From NCBI GenBank assembly GCA_017621815.1, contig JAGASK010000043.1:152961-216960 (forward strand): DNA of 64,000 nt. The letters run 5' to 3'. A model generated the notes under the pieces. The model saw only the letters and a list, made by a program, of their open reading frames with translations, ran no database searches and had not been told where the DNA came from. A program made the translations under genes and the position numbers. The stretch is from Lachnospiraceae bacterium. Its GTDB lineage: Bacteria > Bacillota > Clostridia > Lachnospirales > Lachnospiraceae. Below, one piece after another: positions 17,463 through 26,244 of the stretch (position 1 is the stretch's first letter; each line of letters starts with the position of its first letter).

Positions 17463-18869
17463 TTGGGCGGATTTTTTGGCGCAGCTTTAAAAAATGACTG
17501 TGTTTTTGATTTGTTTTTTGGTACTGATTATCATTCTCATCTGGGAACAAGACGAGCGGGAATGGCAGTTTACAGTAAAGAAAAAGGGTTTGACAGGGCG
17601 ATTCACAATATTGAAAATGCTCCCTTTCGTACGAAATTTGATAAAGATGTAAATCAGATGGAGGGAAATCTGGGAATCGGATGTATTTCCGATTATGAAC
17701 CTCAGCCTTTGCTTGTACGTTCCCATCATGGCACTTATGCCATTGTTACCGTTGGCAAAATCAACAATATGGATAAAATCGTGAAGGATCTTTTTGCTTC
17801 AGGATGCTCTCATTTCCTTGAAATGAGCGGCGGAGACATTAATGCCACTGAGCTTGTGGCGGCGATTATTAACCAGAAGGAGCATCTGGTAGAGGGCATT
17901 ACTTATGCCCAGGAGATTATCGAAGGCTCTATGACCATTGCCCTTCTGACAGAAAAGGGAATTTATGCCGCCAGGGATAAAATGGGAAGGACGCCAGTGG
18001 CAATCGGTAAAAAGGATGACGGTTACTGTATTTCTTTTGAAAGCTTTGCTTATTTGAACCTGGGGTATGTGGATGAGAGGGAATTAGGCCCCGGTGAAGT
18101 AGTGATAGTAACTCCGGAGGGCGTTACAACTCTGGCAAAGCCCGGCAGTGAAATGAAAATCTGTACCTTCCTCTGGATTTATTACGGATATCCTTCCTCT
18201 TCCTATGAAGGCATCAGCGTGGAAAAAATGCGCTACAACTGCGGTAAAATGCTGGCGAAAAGAGATAATGTAAGCCCTGATAATGTGGCGGGCGTGCCGG
18301 ATTCCGGTATTGCCCATGCAATCGGATATTCCAACGAATCAGGAATTCCTTTTTCCAGGCCTTTTATTAAATATACGCCTACATGGCCCCGTTCCTTTAT
18401 GCCTACCATGCAAAGCCAGCGGAATCTGATTGCAAAAATGAAGCTCATTCCTGTACATGACTTGATTCAGGATAAGAGCCTGCTTTTGATAGATGATTCC
18501 ATTGTAAGAGGAACCCAGCTTCGGGAAACCACGGAATTTTTGTATCAGAGCGGCGCGAAGGAAGTTCATATAAGACCTGCCTGCCCGCCCCTTATTTATG
18601 GATGCAAATATCTGAATTTCTCCCGTTCTTCTTCGGAAATGGAGCTGATTACCAGAAGAATCATCAAGGAGATGGAGGGAGACGGCAAGAACGTGAATTT
18701 AAGCGCTTACTCCAATCCTGAAACTCCCGAATATCAGGAAATGGTAAGAAGAATCGGCGTACAGCTTAATTTTACCACCCTGCGTTATCACAGACTGGAT
18801 GATATGATTGAGTCGGTGGGAATTGATAAATGCAGGCTGTGTACTTATTGCTGGGACGGTAAGGAATAA
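17463..18869 (+). CDS. PurF paralogue without the glutaminase cysteine
   Basis: 468 residues from TTG 17463 (AGGAGG 8 bases upstream). Colinear with PurF: an Ntn-type N-terminal domain and a phosphoribosyltransferase domain with an intact PRPP loop LLLIDDSIVRGTQL (about 341-354). The protein starts Met-Gly-Gly-Phe-Phe-Gly where PurF has Cys-Gly-Val-Phe-Gly, so the catalytic Cys1 is replaced by Gly and no propeptide exists. Cysteines equivalent to the iron-sulfur ligands are kept (KICTFLW, YGCKY, CRLCTYC). It could use free ammonia, pair with PurF, or act on another substrate. It follows purB by 29 bases, so it is co-expressed with the purine genes. Confidence 0.85.
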   Translation: MGGFFGAALKNDCVFDLFFGTDYHSHLGTRRAGMAVYSKEKGFDRAIHNIENAPFRTKFDKDVNQMEGNLGIGCISDYEPQPLLVRSHHGTYAIVTVGKINNMDKIVKDLFASGCSHFLEMSGGDINATELVAAIINQKEHLVEGITYAQEIIEGSMTIALLTEKGIYAARDKMGRTPVAIGKKDDGYCISFESFAYLNLGYVDERELGPGEVVIVTPEGVTTLAKPGSEMKICTFLWIYYGYPSSSYEGISVEKMRYNCGKMLAKRDNVSPDNVAGVPDSGIAHAIGYSNESGIPFSRPFIKYTPTWPRSFMPTMQSQRNLIAKMKLIPVHDLIQDKSLLLIDDSIVRGTQLRETTEFLYQSGAKEVHIRPACPPLIYGCKYLNFSRSSSEMELITRRIIKEMEGDGKNVNLSAYSNPETPEYQEMVRRIGVQLNFTTLRYHRLDDMIESVGIDKCRLCTYCWDGKE

Positions 18870-18910
18870 AACAGTATTGGTTCAGGCTGCCGTGGCATAA
18901 GGGATTTATT

Positions 18911-19046
18911 CGTCACTGTTCACGGCAGTCTCAAACACTTGCTGTTTGAGACGTGAAAACATGATTCATGTGTGAGCAAATCCCATTCGCGAAGCGAATA
19001 TAGGATGGATTTGTGAATGTTGCTGTGAACGGAGTGAACAGTAACG
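18911..19046 (+). repeat. Structured dispersed intergenic repeat, copy 1
   Basis: 136 bp bounded by imperfect terminal inverted repeats (CGTCACTGTTCAC at 18911-18923; GTGAACAGTAACG at 19034-19046, one mismatch). Inside are a perfect 10-bp hairpin (18928-18937/18943-18952, loop CTTGC), a 6-bp hairpin with GAA loop (18985-18990/18994-18999) and an enclosing CAAATCC/GGATTTG pair. A T6 run follows at 19047-19052, so it may end purine cluster transcription. A second copy, inverted and with one difference over 134 bases, is at 47239-47372. No coding capacity. Confidence 0.92.
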
Positions 19047-19232
19047 TTTTTTGAAAACTTTCTGTCATATTTCTAAAAATATACTTTCTATTTTTTGACT
19101 TGTGTTGTATAATGCAGTTACAGACATTTCAAATGACAAGTCGTGATATAAATCCCATAATGCAGTAAAACGATAGAATGGAAAATGTTAAGGTAACAGA
19201 GAGTGTTTTTAAAAAGACGAATGGAGGATTGT

Positions 19233-20657
19233 ATGAGAGAAAAGTATGAGTCTTTGGCGCTTGCGGATTTGAAAGCAATCGCAAAAGCGAGAGGACTGAA
19301 GGGAACTTCCACTATGAAAAAATCAGATTTAGTGGAGCTTATGCTTGCGGAAGATGAAAAGGACAAAGCGGCAGGCAAAAATGTAAAACCGAAATCGGTG
19401 GCACCGGCAAGAACCTCGGAGAAACAGCCTGAGGGAAATAAGGAAGAAGCAGTAAAAACGGATGTCAGAGAGGAAGGAAAGACCAGGGAGGAAGCTAAGA
19501 CTGATGAGGACAAGTATCCGGCTGAACTTGACAGCGGTATTTCCGCTCACGGCATTCTTGAGGTTATGCCTGACGGGTATGGCTTTATCAGATGCGAAAA
19601 TTATCTTCCCGGCGAAAGGGATGTTTATGTGGCACCCAGCCAAATCAGGCGTTTTGGCTTGAAAACCGGTGATATGCTGGAGGGAAATACAAGAATTAAA
19701 ACCCAGGGTGAAAAGTTTGCGGCTCTTTTATATGTAAAGAGCATCAATGGATATACGCCGGAAGAAGCGGCAAAAAGAAGAAACTTTGAAGATATGACGC
19801 CTATTTTTCCCAATGAGCGGCTTCATCTGGAAATGCCCGGGGCAAGTGTTGCCATGAGAATCATGGACCTGTTAAGCCCTGTGGGCAAAGGACAGCGTGG
19901 TATGATTGTTTCTCCTCCCAAGGCAGGAAAGACAACGCTGCTTAAGGATGTGGCAAAATCCATAAAGAGAAATGCCCCCGAGGTTCATCTTATTATTCTT
20001 TTGATTGATGAGCGTCCTGAAGAAGTAACGGATATTAAAGAAGCCATTGAAGGACCTAATGTGGAGGTTATTTATTCTACCTTTGATGAACTTCCCGAGC
20101 ATCATAAAAGAGTTTCCGAGATGGTAATTGAAAGAGGAAGGCGCCTTGTTGAACATAATAAAGATGTCATGATTCTGATTGACAGTATCACAAGACTGAC
20201 ACGTGCATATAATCAGACCGTACCCCCAAGCGGAAGAACTTTATCGGGCGGTCTTGACCCGGCAGCCCTTCATATGCCCAAGCGTTTCTTCGGCGCTGCA
20301 AGAAATATGCGTGAGGGCGGTTCCCTTACGATTCTGGCAACAGCCCTTGTGGATACGGGAAGCAAGATGGATGATGTGGTTTATGAAGAATTTAAGGGAA
20401 CAGGCAACATGGAACTTGTGCTTGACCGTAAGCTTTCCGAAAAGAGAGTGTTCCCGGCTATCGATATTCCCAAGTCCGGCACCAGAAGAGAAGATTTGCT
20501 GCTGGCTTCCGATGAATTGGAGGCTATCAATATTATCCGTAAGGCGCTGAACGGTCTTAAGCCGGAAGAAGCGGTGGACAGGGTGCTTGATTTGTTTGCA
20601 AAGACGAGAAATAATCAGGAATTTGTAAATATGGTCAAAAAAATGAAGTTTATCTGA
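19233..20657 (+). CDS. rho: Transcription termination factor Rho
   Basis: 474 residues; hexameric RNA-dependent ATPase that ends transcription. ATG 19233 with GGAGG. Order: Rho_N/SAP-like helices (1-45), a charged low-complexity insert (about 46-100, Glu/Lys rich), cold-shock RNA-binding domain ([16 protein letters not shown]), Walker [12 protein letters not shown], Walker [14 protein letters not shown]-loop and R-loop region ([20 protein letters not shown]). The charged insert is common in Firmicutes and Actinobacteria Rho. A leader of roughly 110 bases lies before the start (candidate TATAAT at 19108-19113, weak -35). Rpm31 follows, the usual order. Confidence 0.97.
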   Translation: MREKYESLALADLKAIAKARGLKGTSTMKKSDLVELMLAEDEKDKAAGKNVKPKSVAPARTSEKQPEGNKEEAVKTDVREEGKTREEAKTDEDKYPAELDSGISAHGILEVMPDGYGFIRCENYLPGERDVYVAPSQIRRFGLKTGDMLEGNTRIKTQGEKFAALLYVKSINGYTPEEAAKRRNFEDMTPIFPNERLHLEMPGASVAMRIMDLLSPVGKGQRGMIVSPPKAGKTTLLKDVAKSIKRNAPEVHLIILLIDERPEEVTDIKEAIEGPNVEVIYSTFDELPEHHKRVSEMVIERGRRLVEHNKDVMILIDSITRLTRAYNQTVPPSGRTLSGGLDPAALHMPKRFFGAARNMREGGSLTILATALVDTGSKMDDVVYEEFKGTGNMELVLDRKLSEKRVFPAIDIPKSGTRREDLLLASDELEAINIIRKALNGLKPEEAVDRVLDLFAKTRNNQEFVNMVKKMKFI

Positions 20658-20666
20658 TAAAAATGC

Positions 20667-20695
20667 TTGCATACCATGATAAGCTATGATACAAT
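20667..20695 (+). promoter_or_regulatory. Probable promoter of rpmE
   Basis: TTGCAT (20667-20672), 17 bases, TACAAT (20690-20695), 10 bases after the rho stop. It would give a leader of about 85 bases before rpmE. Confidence 0.5.
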
Positions 20696-20701
20696 TAAAA
20701 A

Positions 20702-20737
20702 GCTGTTTCGGGTGAAACGGCGTGCACATACAGTGCA
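20702..20737 (+). ncRNA. Structured leader upstream of rpmE (possible L31 autoregulatory leader)
   Basis: Two adjacent hairpins: GCTGTTTC (20702-20709), loop GGGT, GAAACGGC (20714-20721); then TGCAC (20723-20727)/GTGCA (20733-20737). Leaders of this sort in front of L31 genes have been described as ribosomal-protein autoregulatory motifs in several phyla; identity with any of them is not shown here. Confidence 0.35.
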
Positions 20738-20787
20738 GCGGATGAGAACGAATTTTGTAATATAGCTTATTATAGAGAGGTGAAAAC

Positions 20788-20994
20788 ATGAAAGAAGGAA
20801 TTCATCCTGAGTACTATCAGGCAACAGTAACTTGCAACTGTGGCAACACATTTGTAACAGGTTCAACCAAGAAAGATATTCACGTTGAAGTTTGTTCTAA
20901 ATGCCATTCATTCTACACAGGTCAGCAGAAGGCTGCAAGAGCTGACGGACGTATTGAGAAGTTCAACAAGAAGTATGGTGTAGTAAACAAATAA
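20788..20994 (+). CDS. rpmE: 50S ribosomal protein L31 (zinc-binding form)
   Basis: 68 residues, normal for type A L31. The zinc ligands are present: CNCG in the N-terminal third and [16 protein letters not shown] 20788 is preceded by AGAGAGGTG. The C+ form is used under zinc-replete conditions in bacteria that also have a cysteine-free paralogue; no paralogue is in this window. Strong intrinsic terminator follows. Confidence 0.97.
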   Translation: MKEGIHPEYYQATVTCNCGNTFVTGSTKKDIHVEVCSKCHSFYTGQQKAARADGRIEKFNKKYGVVNK

Positions 20995-21008
20995 GTTATG
21001 TAAGTACA

Positions 21009-21051
21009 ATAAGGTTGAGGTGTTACGACTACATCTCAACCTTATGTTTTT
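21009..21051 (+). terminator. Intrinsic terminator of rpmE
   Basis: ATAAGGTTGAGGTGT/ACATCTCAACCTTAT, 15-bp stem with one G-T pair, 7-base loop, then GTTTTT. Confidence 0.9.
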
Positions 21052-21067
21052 ATAAGAGGTAATGAGT

Positions 21068-22066
21068 ATGAAAAAAGATAAGTGCAGCCGGTCATCAGGT
21101 ATCGGAGGACAGGCGGTCTTAGAGGGTGTAATGATGAAAAATAAGGATGACTATGCGGTAGCCATCCGAAAGCCCGGCGGGGAAATTGAAGTGGAAGTAG
21201 ATGTATACCGCGGGATATTGCATGGAAGTAAACTGAAAAAGATACCCTTTGTGAGAGGTATTTTTAATTTTATTGATTCCATGATACTCGGCATGAAGAG
21301 TATTAATTATTCGGCATCATTTTATGAAGATGAAGAAGCGGAAGAAACAAAAGTGGATAAAGCGCTGAATAAAATTTCCGGCGGAAGGGCGGAAAGTGTG
21401 CTGATGGGAATCACTACTGTGGTATCGGTTGTGCTTGCCGTGGGAATTTTTATTCTGCTGCCTTATTTTCTTTCCTCCCTGCTGTCCCAGTATGTGAGAA
21501 ATGCATCCTTGCTGGCAATTATTGAGGGAGTTATCAGAATTATTATTTTTCTGGCTTATGTGGTGGCAATCAGTCTGATGAAGGATATTCACAGGCTGTA
21601 TCAGTATCATGGAGCAGAACATAAATGCATTAACTGTATTGAAAAGGGCAGGCCGCTGACAGTTCATAATGTTATGAGAAGCTCACGAATTCATAAGCGC
21701 TGCGGAACCAGCTTTATGTTTTTTGTAGTTTTTGTCAGCATCATCTTATTCTTTTTTATCAGAGTGCAGAATCCGGTGTACAGGGTGCTGATTCGTATTG
21801 CGCTGATTCCCGTAATTGCGGGCATTTCATACGAGATTATCAGGCTGGCAGGCAGAAGCGACAATATTTTAATCAGAATTATTTCTGCTCCCGGAATGCT
21901 TTTGCAGAGGCTGACGACGAAAGAGCCTGATGAGAGCATGGTAGAGGTTGCCATGAAATCAGTAGAAGCTGTGTTCGACTGGAAAGCATATCTGGAAGAA
22001 ACCTTTGGATATGAAATTGATGAATCGTGGCTGAAGGATGATGAGACGGAGTCTGATCCGGTTTAG
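21068..22066 (+). CDS. DUF1385 family membrane protein (YqhQ-like)
   Basis: 332 residues. The ATG at 21068 lies 8 bases after AGAGG; an ATG at 21062 is too close. The family hallmarks are visible: IGGQAVLEGVMMKN near the N-terminus, YHGAEHKCINCIE and SRIHKRCGTSF, whose His and Cys residues look like metal ligands. Several membrane helices (about 100-160 and 215-265). The family is annotated as a predicted metal-dependent enzyme; the reaction is unknown. It stands before prmC and prfA, a common arrangement in Firmicutes. Confidence 0.92.
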   Translation: MKKDKCSRSSGIGGQAVLEGVMMKNKDDYAVAIRKPGGEIEVEVDVYRGILHGSKLKKIPFVRGIFNFIDSMILGMKSINYSASFYEDEEAEETKVDKALNKISGGRAESVLMGITTVVSVVLAVGIFILLPYFLSSLLSQYVRNASLLAIIEGVIRIIIFLAYVVAISLMKDIHRLYQYHGAEHKCINCIEKGRPLTVHNVMRSSRIHKRCGTSFMFFVVFVSIILFFFIRVQNPVYRVLIRIALIPVIAGISYEIIRLAGRSDNILIRIISAPGMLLQRLTTKEPDESMVEVAMKSVEAVFDWKAYLEETFGYEIDESWLKDDETESDPV

Positions 22067-22075
22067 AGGGATGAA

Positions 22076-22906
22076 ATGGAATATCAGGAAGTATACAGAT
22101 GGGGTGCTTCTCAGCTTGCAGAAGCAGGAATAGAAGAAGCTTCTCTTGATGCAAGACTTCTTCTTGAGGAAATTTGCGGGACAGACAGAAATTTTCTGCT
22201 GGTTCATGGAAAAGAGCAGGTTTCAGGGGAAAAATATGAGGATTATGTAAAATATATTGCTCTTCGGAAATCCCACATTCCGCTTCAGCAGATAGTGGGA
22301 TATCAGGAATTTATGGGGCTTAAGTTTAAGGTGACTCCTGATGTGCTTATTCCCAGACAGGATACGGAAATTTTAGTGGAAGAAGTGATGCGGTATCTTC
22401 ATGACGGTATGCATATTCTGGATATGTGTACCGGCAGCGGATGTATCCTGCTCAGTCTTTTGCGGTATTCCAATGATTGTGCCGGAACCGGCTGCGATAT
22501 TTCACAGAAGGCCCTGGAGGTGGCAAGGGAGAATGCAGATGCTCTTGGGCTTAAGGCTTCGTTTGTCCAAAGCGATTTATTTGAGACAGTGAATGATAAA
22601 TATGAGTTTATTGTATCCAATCCTCCGTATATTCCCACAGATGTGATTCCTGCTCTGATGGAAGAGGTAAAAAATCATGAACCGCTAACCGCTCTGGATG
22701 GCAGGGAGGACGGTCTGTATTTTTACAGGCGGATAGTAAAAGAGGCAAAAGAGCATTTGTATCCGGGAGGAATGCTTTTTTTTGAAATCGGCTGGGACCA
22801 GGCACAGGCAGTCAGCGCTTTAATGGAAGAGGCAGGGTATCAGGAAGTAACCGTCTGCAAAGACCTTGCAGGACTTGACAGAGTTGTGTATGGACTGTAT
22901 GGATAA
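22076..22906 (+). CDS. prmC: Release factor glutamine methyltransferase
   Basis: 276 residues. Methylates the Gln of the GGQ motif in RF1 and RF2 with S-adenosylmethionine. Seen: N-terminal helical domain, SAM loop DMCTGSGCILLSLL (about 119-132), and catalytic FIVSNPPYIP (about 178-187) that places the glutamine amide. Starts 9 bases after the DUF1385 stop; followed by its substrate gene prfA. Confidence 0.95.
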   Translation: MEYQEVYRWGASQLAEAGIEEASLDARLLLEEICGTDRNFLLVHGKEQVSGEKYEDYVKYIALRKSHIPLQQIVGYQEFMGLKFKVTPDVLIPRQDTEILVEEVMRYLHDGMHILDMCTGSGCILLSLLRYSNDCAGTGCDISQKALEVARENADALGLKASFVQSDLFETVNDKYEFIVSNPPYIPTDVIPALMEEVKNHEPLTALDGREDGLYFYRRIVKEAKEHLYPGGMLFFEIGWDQAQAVSALMEEAGYQEVTVCKDLAGLDRVVYGLYG

Positions 22907-22992
22907 AAATGCCGGAGCGGACAGAAATGTATTTAACTCAGGATACCGGTTTAGAATTGTAAATATAAGTTTTAGAAAGGTCAGGTAGTGAG

Positions 22993-24075
22993 ATGTTTGA
23001 CAAATTGGAAGATATATTGATTCGGTTTGAAGAAATTATGGGAGAACTGAATGAACCTACTGTAACCAATAATCAGGAGCGGTTCAGGGCTCTTATGAAA
23101 GAACAAAGCGATTTAACGCCCCTTGTGGAAGCTTATAAGGAGTATAAAAAATGTAAGCAGGATATTGAGGATTCTCTCAGCATGCTGGAAACAGAGTCTG
23201 ATGAAGATATGAAGGAAATGCTGAAGGAAGAGCTTAATGCAGCAAAGAAAAGAGTGGAAGAGCTGGAACAGGAACTTAAGATTCTTCTTCTTCCCAAGGA
23301 TCCTAATGACGAGAAGAATGTAATTGTGGAAATCAGGGCAGGCGCCGGCGGAGATGAGGCAGCTCTGTTTGCAGCGGAAATTTACCGTATGTATGTGCAT
23401 TATGCAGAAAGCCAGCGCTGGAAAGTGGAAACCATGAATGTGGATGAAATAGGCATCGGCGGTATGAAAGAGGTTCAGTTTACGATTACCGGCCAGGGCG
23501 CTTATTCCAGGATGAAGTACGAAAGCGGCGTTCACCGTGTGCAGCGTGTGCCCGAAACAGAATCAGGCGGACGTATTCACACCTCCACAATCAGCGTAGC
23601 GGTTATGCCTGAAGTGGATGATGATATTGATATTGTAATTGATGATAAGGATATCCGTATTGGTGTAATGCGTGCTTCCGGTAACGGCGGACAGTGTGTC
23701 AATACTACAGACTCTGCAGTGCGTCTGACCCACTATCCCACAGGAATCGTGGTATACAGCCAGACAGAAAAATCCCAGCTGCAGAACAAGGCGAAGGCTT
23801 TTGCACTGCTGAAAGCCAAGCTCTATGATATGGAACAGCAGCAAAGACATGATGCGGAAGCAGAACTCAGAAGAAGTCAGATTGGCACCGGAGACCGTTC
23901 CGAAAAGATTCGTACCTATAACTTCCCTCAGGGGCGTGTAACAGACCATAGAATCGGTCTTACCATTTATAAGCTGGATAAAGTTATGAACGGAGATATT
24001 CAGGAAATTATTGACGGATGTATTGCAGCGGACCAGAGTGCAAAGCTGGCAAAGATGAATGAGAACAACGTATAA
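22993..24075 (+). CDS. prfA: Peptide chain release factor 1
   Basis: 360 residues, usual RF1 length. Reads UAA and UAG and triggers peptide release. The GGQ loop is [20 protein letters not shown] (the family usually has SGAGGQHVN); the codon-recognition tripeptide is PET in [14 protein letters not shown] where E. coli has PAT. ATG 22993 in a weak SD context (AAAGG 13 bases upstream). Confidence 0.96.
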   Translation: MFDKLEDILIRFEEIMGELNEPTVTNNQERFRALMKEQSDLTPLVEAYKEYKKCKQDIEDSLSMLETESDEDMKEMLKEELNAAKKRVEELEQELKILLLPKDPNDEKNVIVEIRAGAGGDEAALFAAEIYRMYVHYAESQRWKVETMNVDEIGIGGMKEVQFTITGQGAYSRMKYESGVHRVQRVPETESGGRIHTSTISVAVMPEVDDDIDIVIDDKDIRIGVMRASGNGGQCVNTTDSAVRLTHYPTGIVVYSQTEKSQLQNKAKAFALLKAKLYDMEQQQRHDAEAELRRSQIGTGDRSEKIRTYNFPQGRVTDHRIGLTIYKLDKVMNGDIQEIIDGCIAADQSAKLAKMNENNV

Positions 24076-24083
24076 GATGTCTG

Positions 24084-24117
24084 AAAGAGAGGATGCGGAT
24101 TGCAATCCTCTCTTTTT
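24084..24117 (+). terminator. Intrinsic terminator after prfA
   Basis: AAAGAGAGGAT (24084-24094), 10-base loop, ATCCTCTCTTT (24105-24115), T-run of five. Confidence 0.9.
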
Positions 24118-24209
24118 GCGGACCGCTTGCAAAAAGGAAATGGTTTTGATACCATAGGAACATATTTATGGAAGGTGTGACATAAGAAAAACCGGAGGAA
24201 ATATATTTC

Positions 24210-24587
24210 ATGAAAGTGATTGAATTTATTCATGCCCATCAGGAAGATGAAACGGATAAGTGTGAGTGCATCATTTATCCTGACGGAAGTGTGGATGAAG
24301 CGCTTCCGTCCCATATTAACAAGCTGATTGAAATAACAGGCAGAGATTCGTCATGGCTGCATGCGCAAATGTCTAAGGGCATGGAGCCGCTTTTCTGGCT
24401 GGTGGAATTCAGCGGCTGTCTGGCTGTCTGGCAGACCAGGGTGGTATCTCCAGCAAAACCTGCGCAGGTACAGCTGGATGCATTGGAAGAGTTACGGGAT
24501 GGGGCTTTGCTTGCTCCCAGGTATCTGATGGAGAAAGCTGATGAGCAGTATGTGGAAAGCGTCCGGGCTGCAAAGGAGGAAAAATGA
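24210..24587 (+). CDS. Hypothetical protein, translationally coupled to the next gene
   Basis: 125 residues, not recognised. ATG 24210 with GGAGG 11 bases upstream. No signal peptide or membrane segment. Acidic ends and a central hydrophobic stretch (PLFWLVEFSGCLAVWQ, about 61-76) suggest a small globular cytosolic protein. Its stop overlaps the start of the following gene as ATGA, so the products are probably made in fixed ratio and may bind each other. Confidence 0.6.
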   Translation: MKVIEFIHAHQEDETDKCECIIYPDGSVDEALPSHINKLIEITGRDSSWLHAQMSKGMEPLFWLVEFSGCLAVWQTRVVSPAKPAQVQLDALEELRDGALLAPRYLMEKADEQYVESVRAAKEEK

Positions 24588-26236
24588 GCATCACTTTTAC
24601 CAATTTGCAGATAAAAGCGCCTATTGAAACCATACCCAAGGGGTTGATTCCGGGGAGATATGTCTGTATGCAGACATCAAAGAACTGGACAGCCCTGTTT
24701 GAATGTGACGGCAGTTATTTGTGGGAAGAACTGTACAGTCTGGGCAGAAGAATTTCAAAACAGATATGTGTGCCGGTGATTGCTGTGGGTTTTTTTGATG
24801 AAGATGAATTTGAAATGACCCTCCTGATTGAAGGGAAAATAATGGCAATTTATCATACCGGTGTTTCAGGTAAGGAGTGCAAGAGCTCTGTGAAGTGGAT
24901 AGAGGGACTTGAGCTGCCGGAAGAAGAAGCGGCGGCGTTTCAATATCTGGCAAGAAAGCAAATGTCCGCACATGAAAGTATCCGGCTTTTTTCCAGACTT
25001 TTGGGCATTCGCTTTTTTTCCGATATCAGAATGGCGCCGGAGCAGTATAAAGCGTGGAATGGTGATGCGGAAGAGGCGATAAGGGAAATTAAGGAAGAGA
25101 GAAAAGGATTAAAGGTTAAGGGAAAAACCGAAGCAAGACTTTTACAGGAAATTCCGGGAATGTTTGTTGCCGGAGATGAAAGAAGAGGAATTCTGCAGGC
25201 AGTATACCCGGATGGCTTTGGGGATTTTTCCTATAATTGGATTCACTGCCTGGAAATCAGGGAAGACGGACTCTTTGAAGTTCATGATTTTCACTATCCT
25301 GAAGCCATATTTAAAGAAAATTCCAGACATGCATGGAAGGATTATGTACATGAAGTGATACATGTAATGGGAAAAGACATACCCATATGTTACGAAAAAT
25401 ATGATTTGCATGAATATGAGGATGAACTGGATGCTTTAATGGAAATTCCGGAAGAGAATATCATGAGAGGAGAGGATTCTCCCCAGATTATAGCGGTACA
25501 TACGGGACGGGTGATTGATGAAGGGCAGTATGAATACTATGAAAGAGGAAAAATGCACAAAAAGAAGGATGAGCTGCGTAAGGCCGCCATTGAAACATCG
25601 GGAAAGAGATATTCGGAGAAAAACATTGTAGCGTTTTATGAATATGAAGACCCTGATTTTGAAAATGCATTTTGGGACAGCTTTGAAAGAATTCCCATAT
25701 TGACATCAGACGGCGTTTTGAATGTGCGCCTGCAGTATATCAAGAATCCCGAAAACATTATATGTGATGCCAGGTTTTTTGATAAGGATTTGAAGCTCCT
25801 GCGCAGGACAGAGGTTCGGCTGAATGAGGAATTTCGTGATTTTTTGGGGAATTTTAAGTATGCGTATTGTGAAGAAACGGATTGTATCTACATGGGGAAT
25901 AAAAAGATAGACCTGAAAAACCATAGGACTACAACCGGAATGAAGGAACTGAAAAGGGCGGACAGGCTTTTTGTTCATTATGATGCAAAAAATACAGGCT
26001 TCCTTTACGCTGTCAGGAATAACTATGTGTACATACTGGATTTGAATTTGAAACTGCTTTCCTGTCATATTTTGAAAGGAAAAATCCTTTATTTTTTTGT
26101 TAATAAAAAAAGAAACGTGTGTCTGGTTACCGTGATGGACCAGACATGGGAGGAAAAGGTACCTGACAAAAATTCGGCGCTCAGATTGTATGAAATAGCG
26201 GATAAAGAGAGCAGGACAAATTCCGGGGAAGAGTGA
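24584..26236 (+). CDS. Hypothetical protein of 550 residues, unrecognised
   Basis: No family recognised. Starts within the stop of the 125-residue gene (ATGA). No signal peptide or membrane segment. It has three parts by composition: an N-terminal mixed alpha/beta region (1-160) with VIAVGFFDEDEFEMTLLI, a central acidic region (about 165-370) rich in Tyr, His and Glu, and a C-terminal beta-rich region (about 375-535) with repeated short strands (IYMGNKKIDL, FLYAVRNNYVYILDLNLKLL) that could be propeller-like. A metallo-beta-lactamase-fold gene begins 8 bases after its stop. Confidence 0.6.
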   Translation: MSITFTNLQIKAPIETIPKGLIPGRYVCMQTSKNWTALFECDGSYLWEELYSLGRRISKQICVPVIAVGFFDEDEFEMTLLIEGKIMAIYHTGVSGKECKSSVKWIEGLELPEEEAAAFQYLARKQMSAHESIRLFSRLLGIRFFSDIRMAPEQYKAWNGDAEEAIREIKEERKGLKVKGKTEARLLQEIPGMFVAGDERRGILQAVYPDGFGDFSYNWIHCLEIREDGLFEVHDFHYPEAIFKENSRHAWKDYVHEVIHVMGKDIPICYEKYDLHEYEDELDALMEIPEENIMRGEDSPQIIAVHTGRVIDEGQYEYYERGKMHKKKDELRKAAIETSGKRYSEKNIVAFYEYEDPDFENAFWDSFERIPILTSDGVLNVRLQYIKNPENIICDARFFDKDLKLLRRTEVRLNEEFRDFLGNFKYAYCEETDCIYMGNKKIDLKNHRTTTGMKELKRADRLFVHYDAKNTGFLYAVRNNYVYILDLNLKLLSCHILKGKILYFFVNKKRNVCLVTVMDQTWEEKVPDKNSALRLYEIADKESRTNSGEE

Positions 26237-26244
26237 GGAAATTT

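Noticed and set aside
18911-19046. Insertion sequence with transposase
   Set aside because: Element is 134-136 bp with no coding capacity; kept as a non-autonomous or structured repeat.
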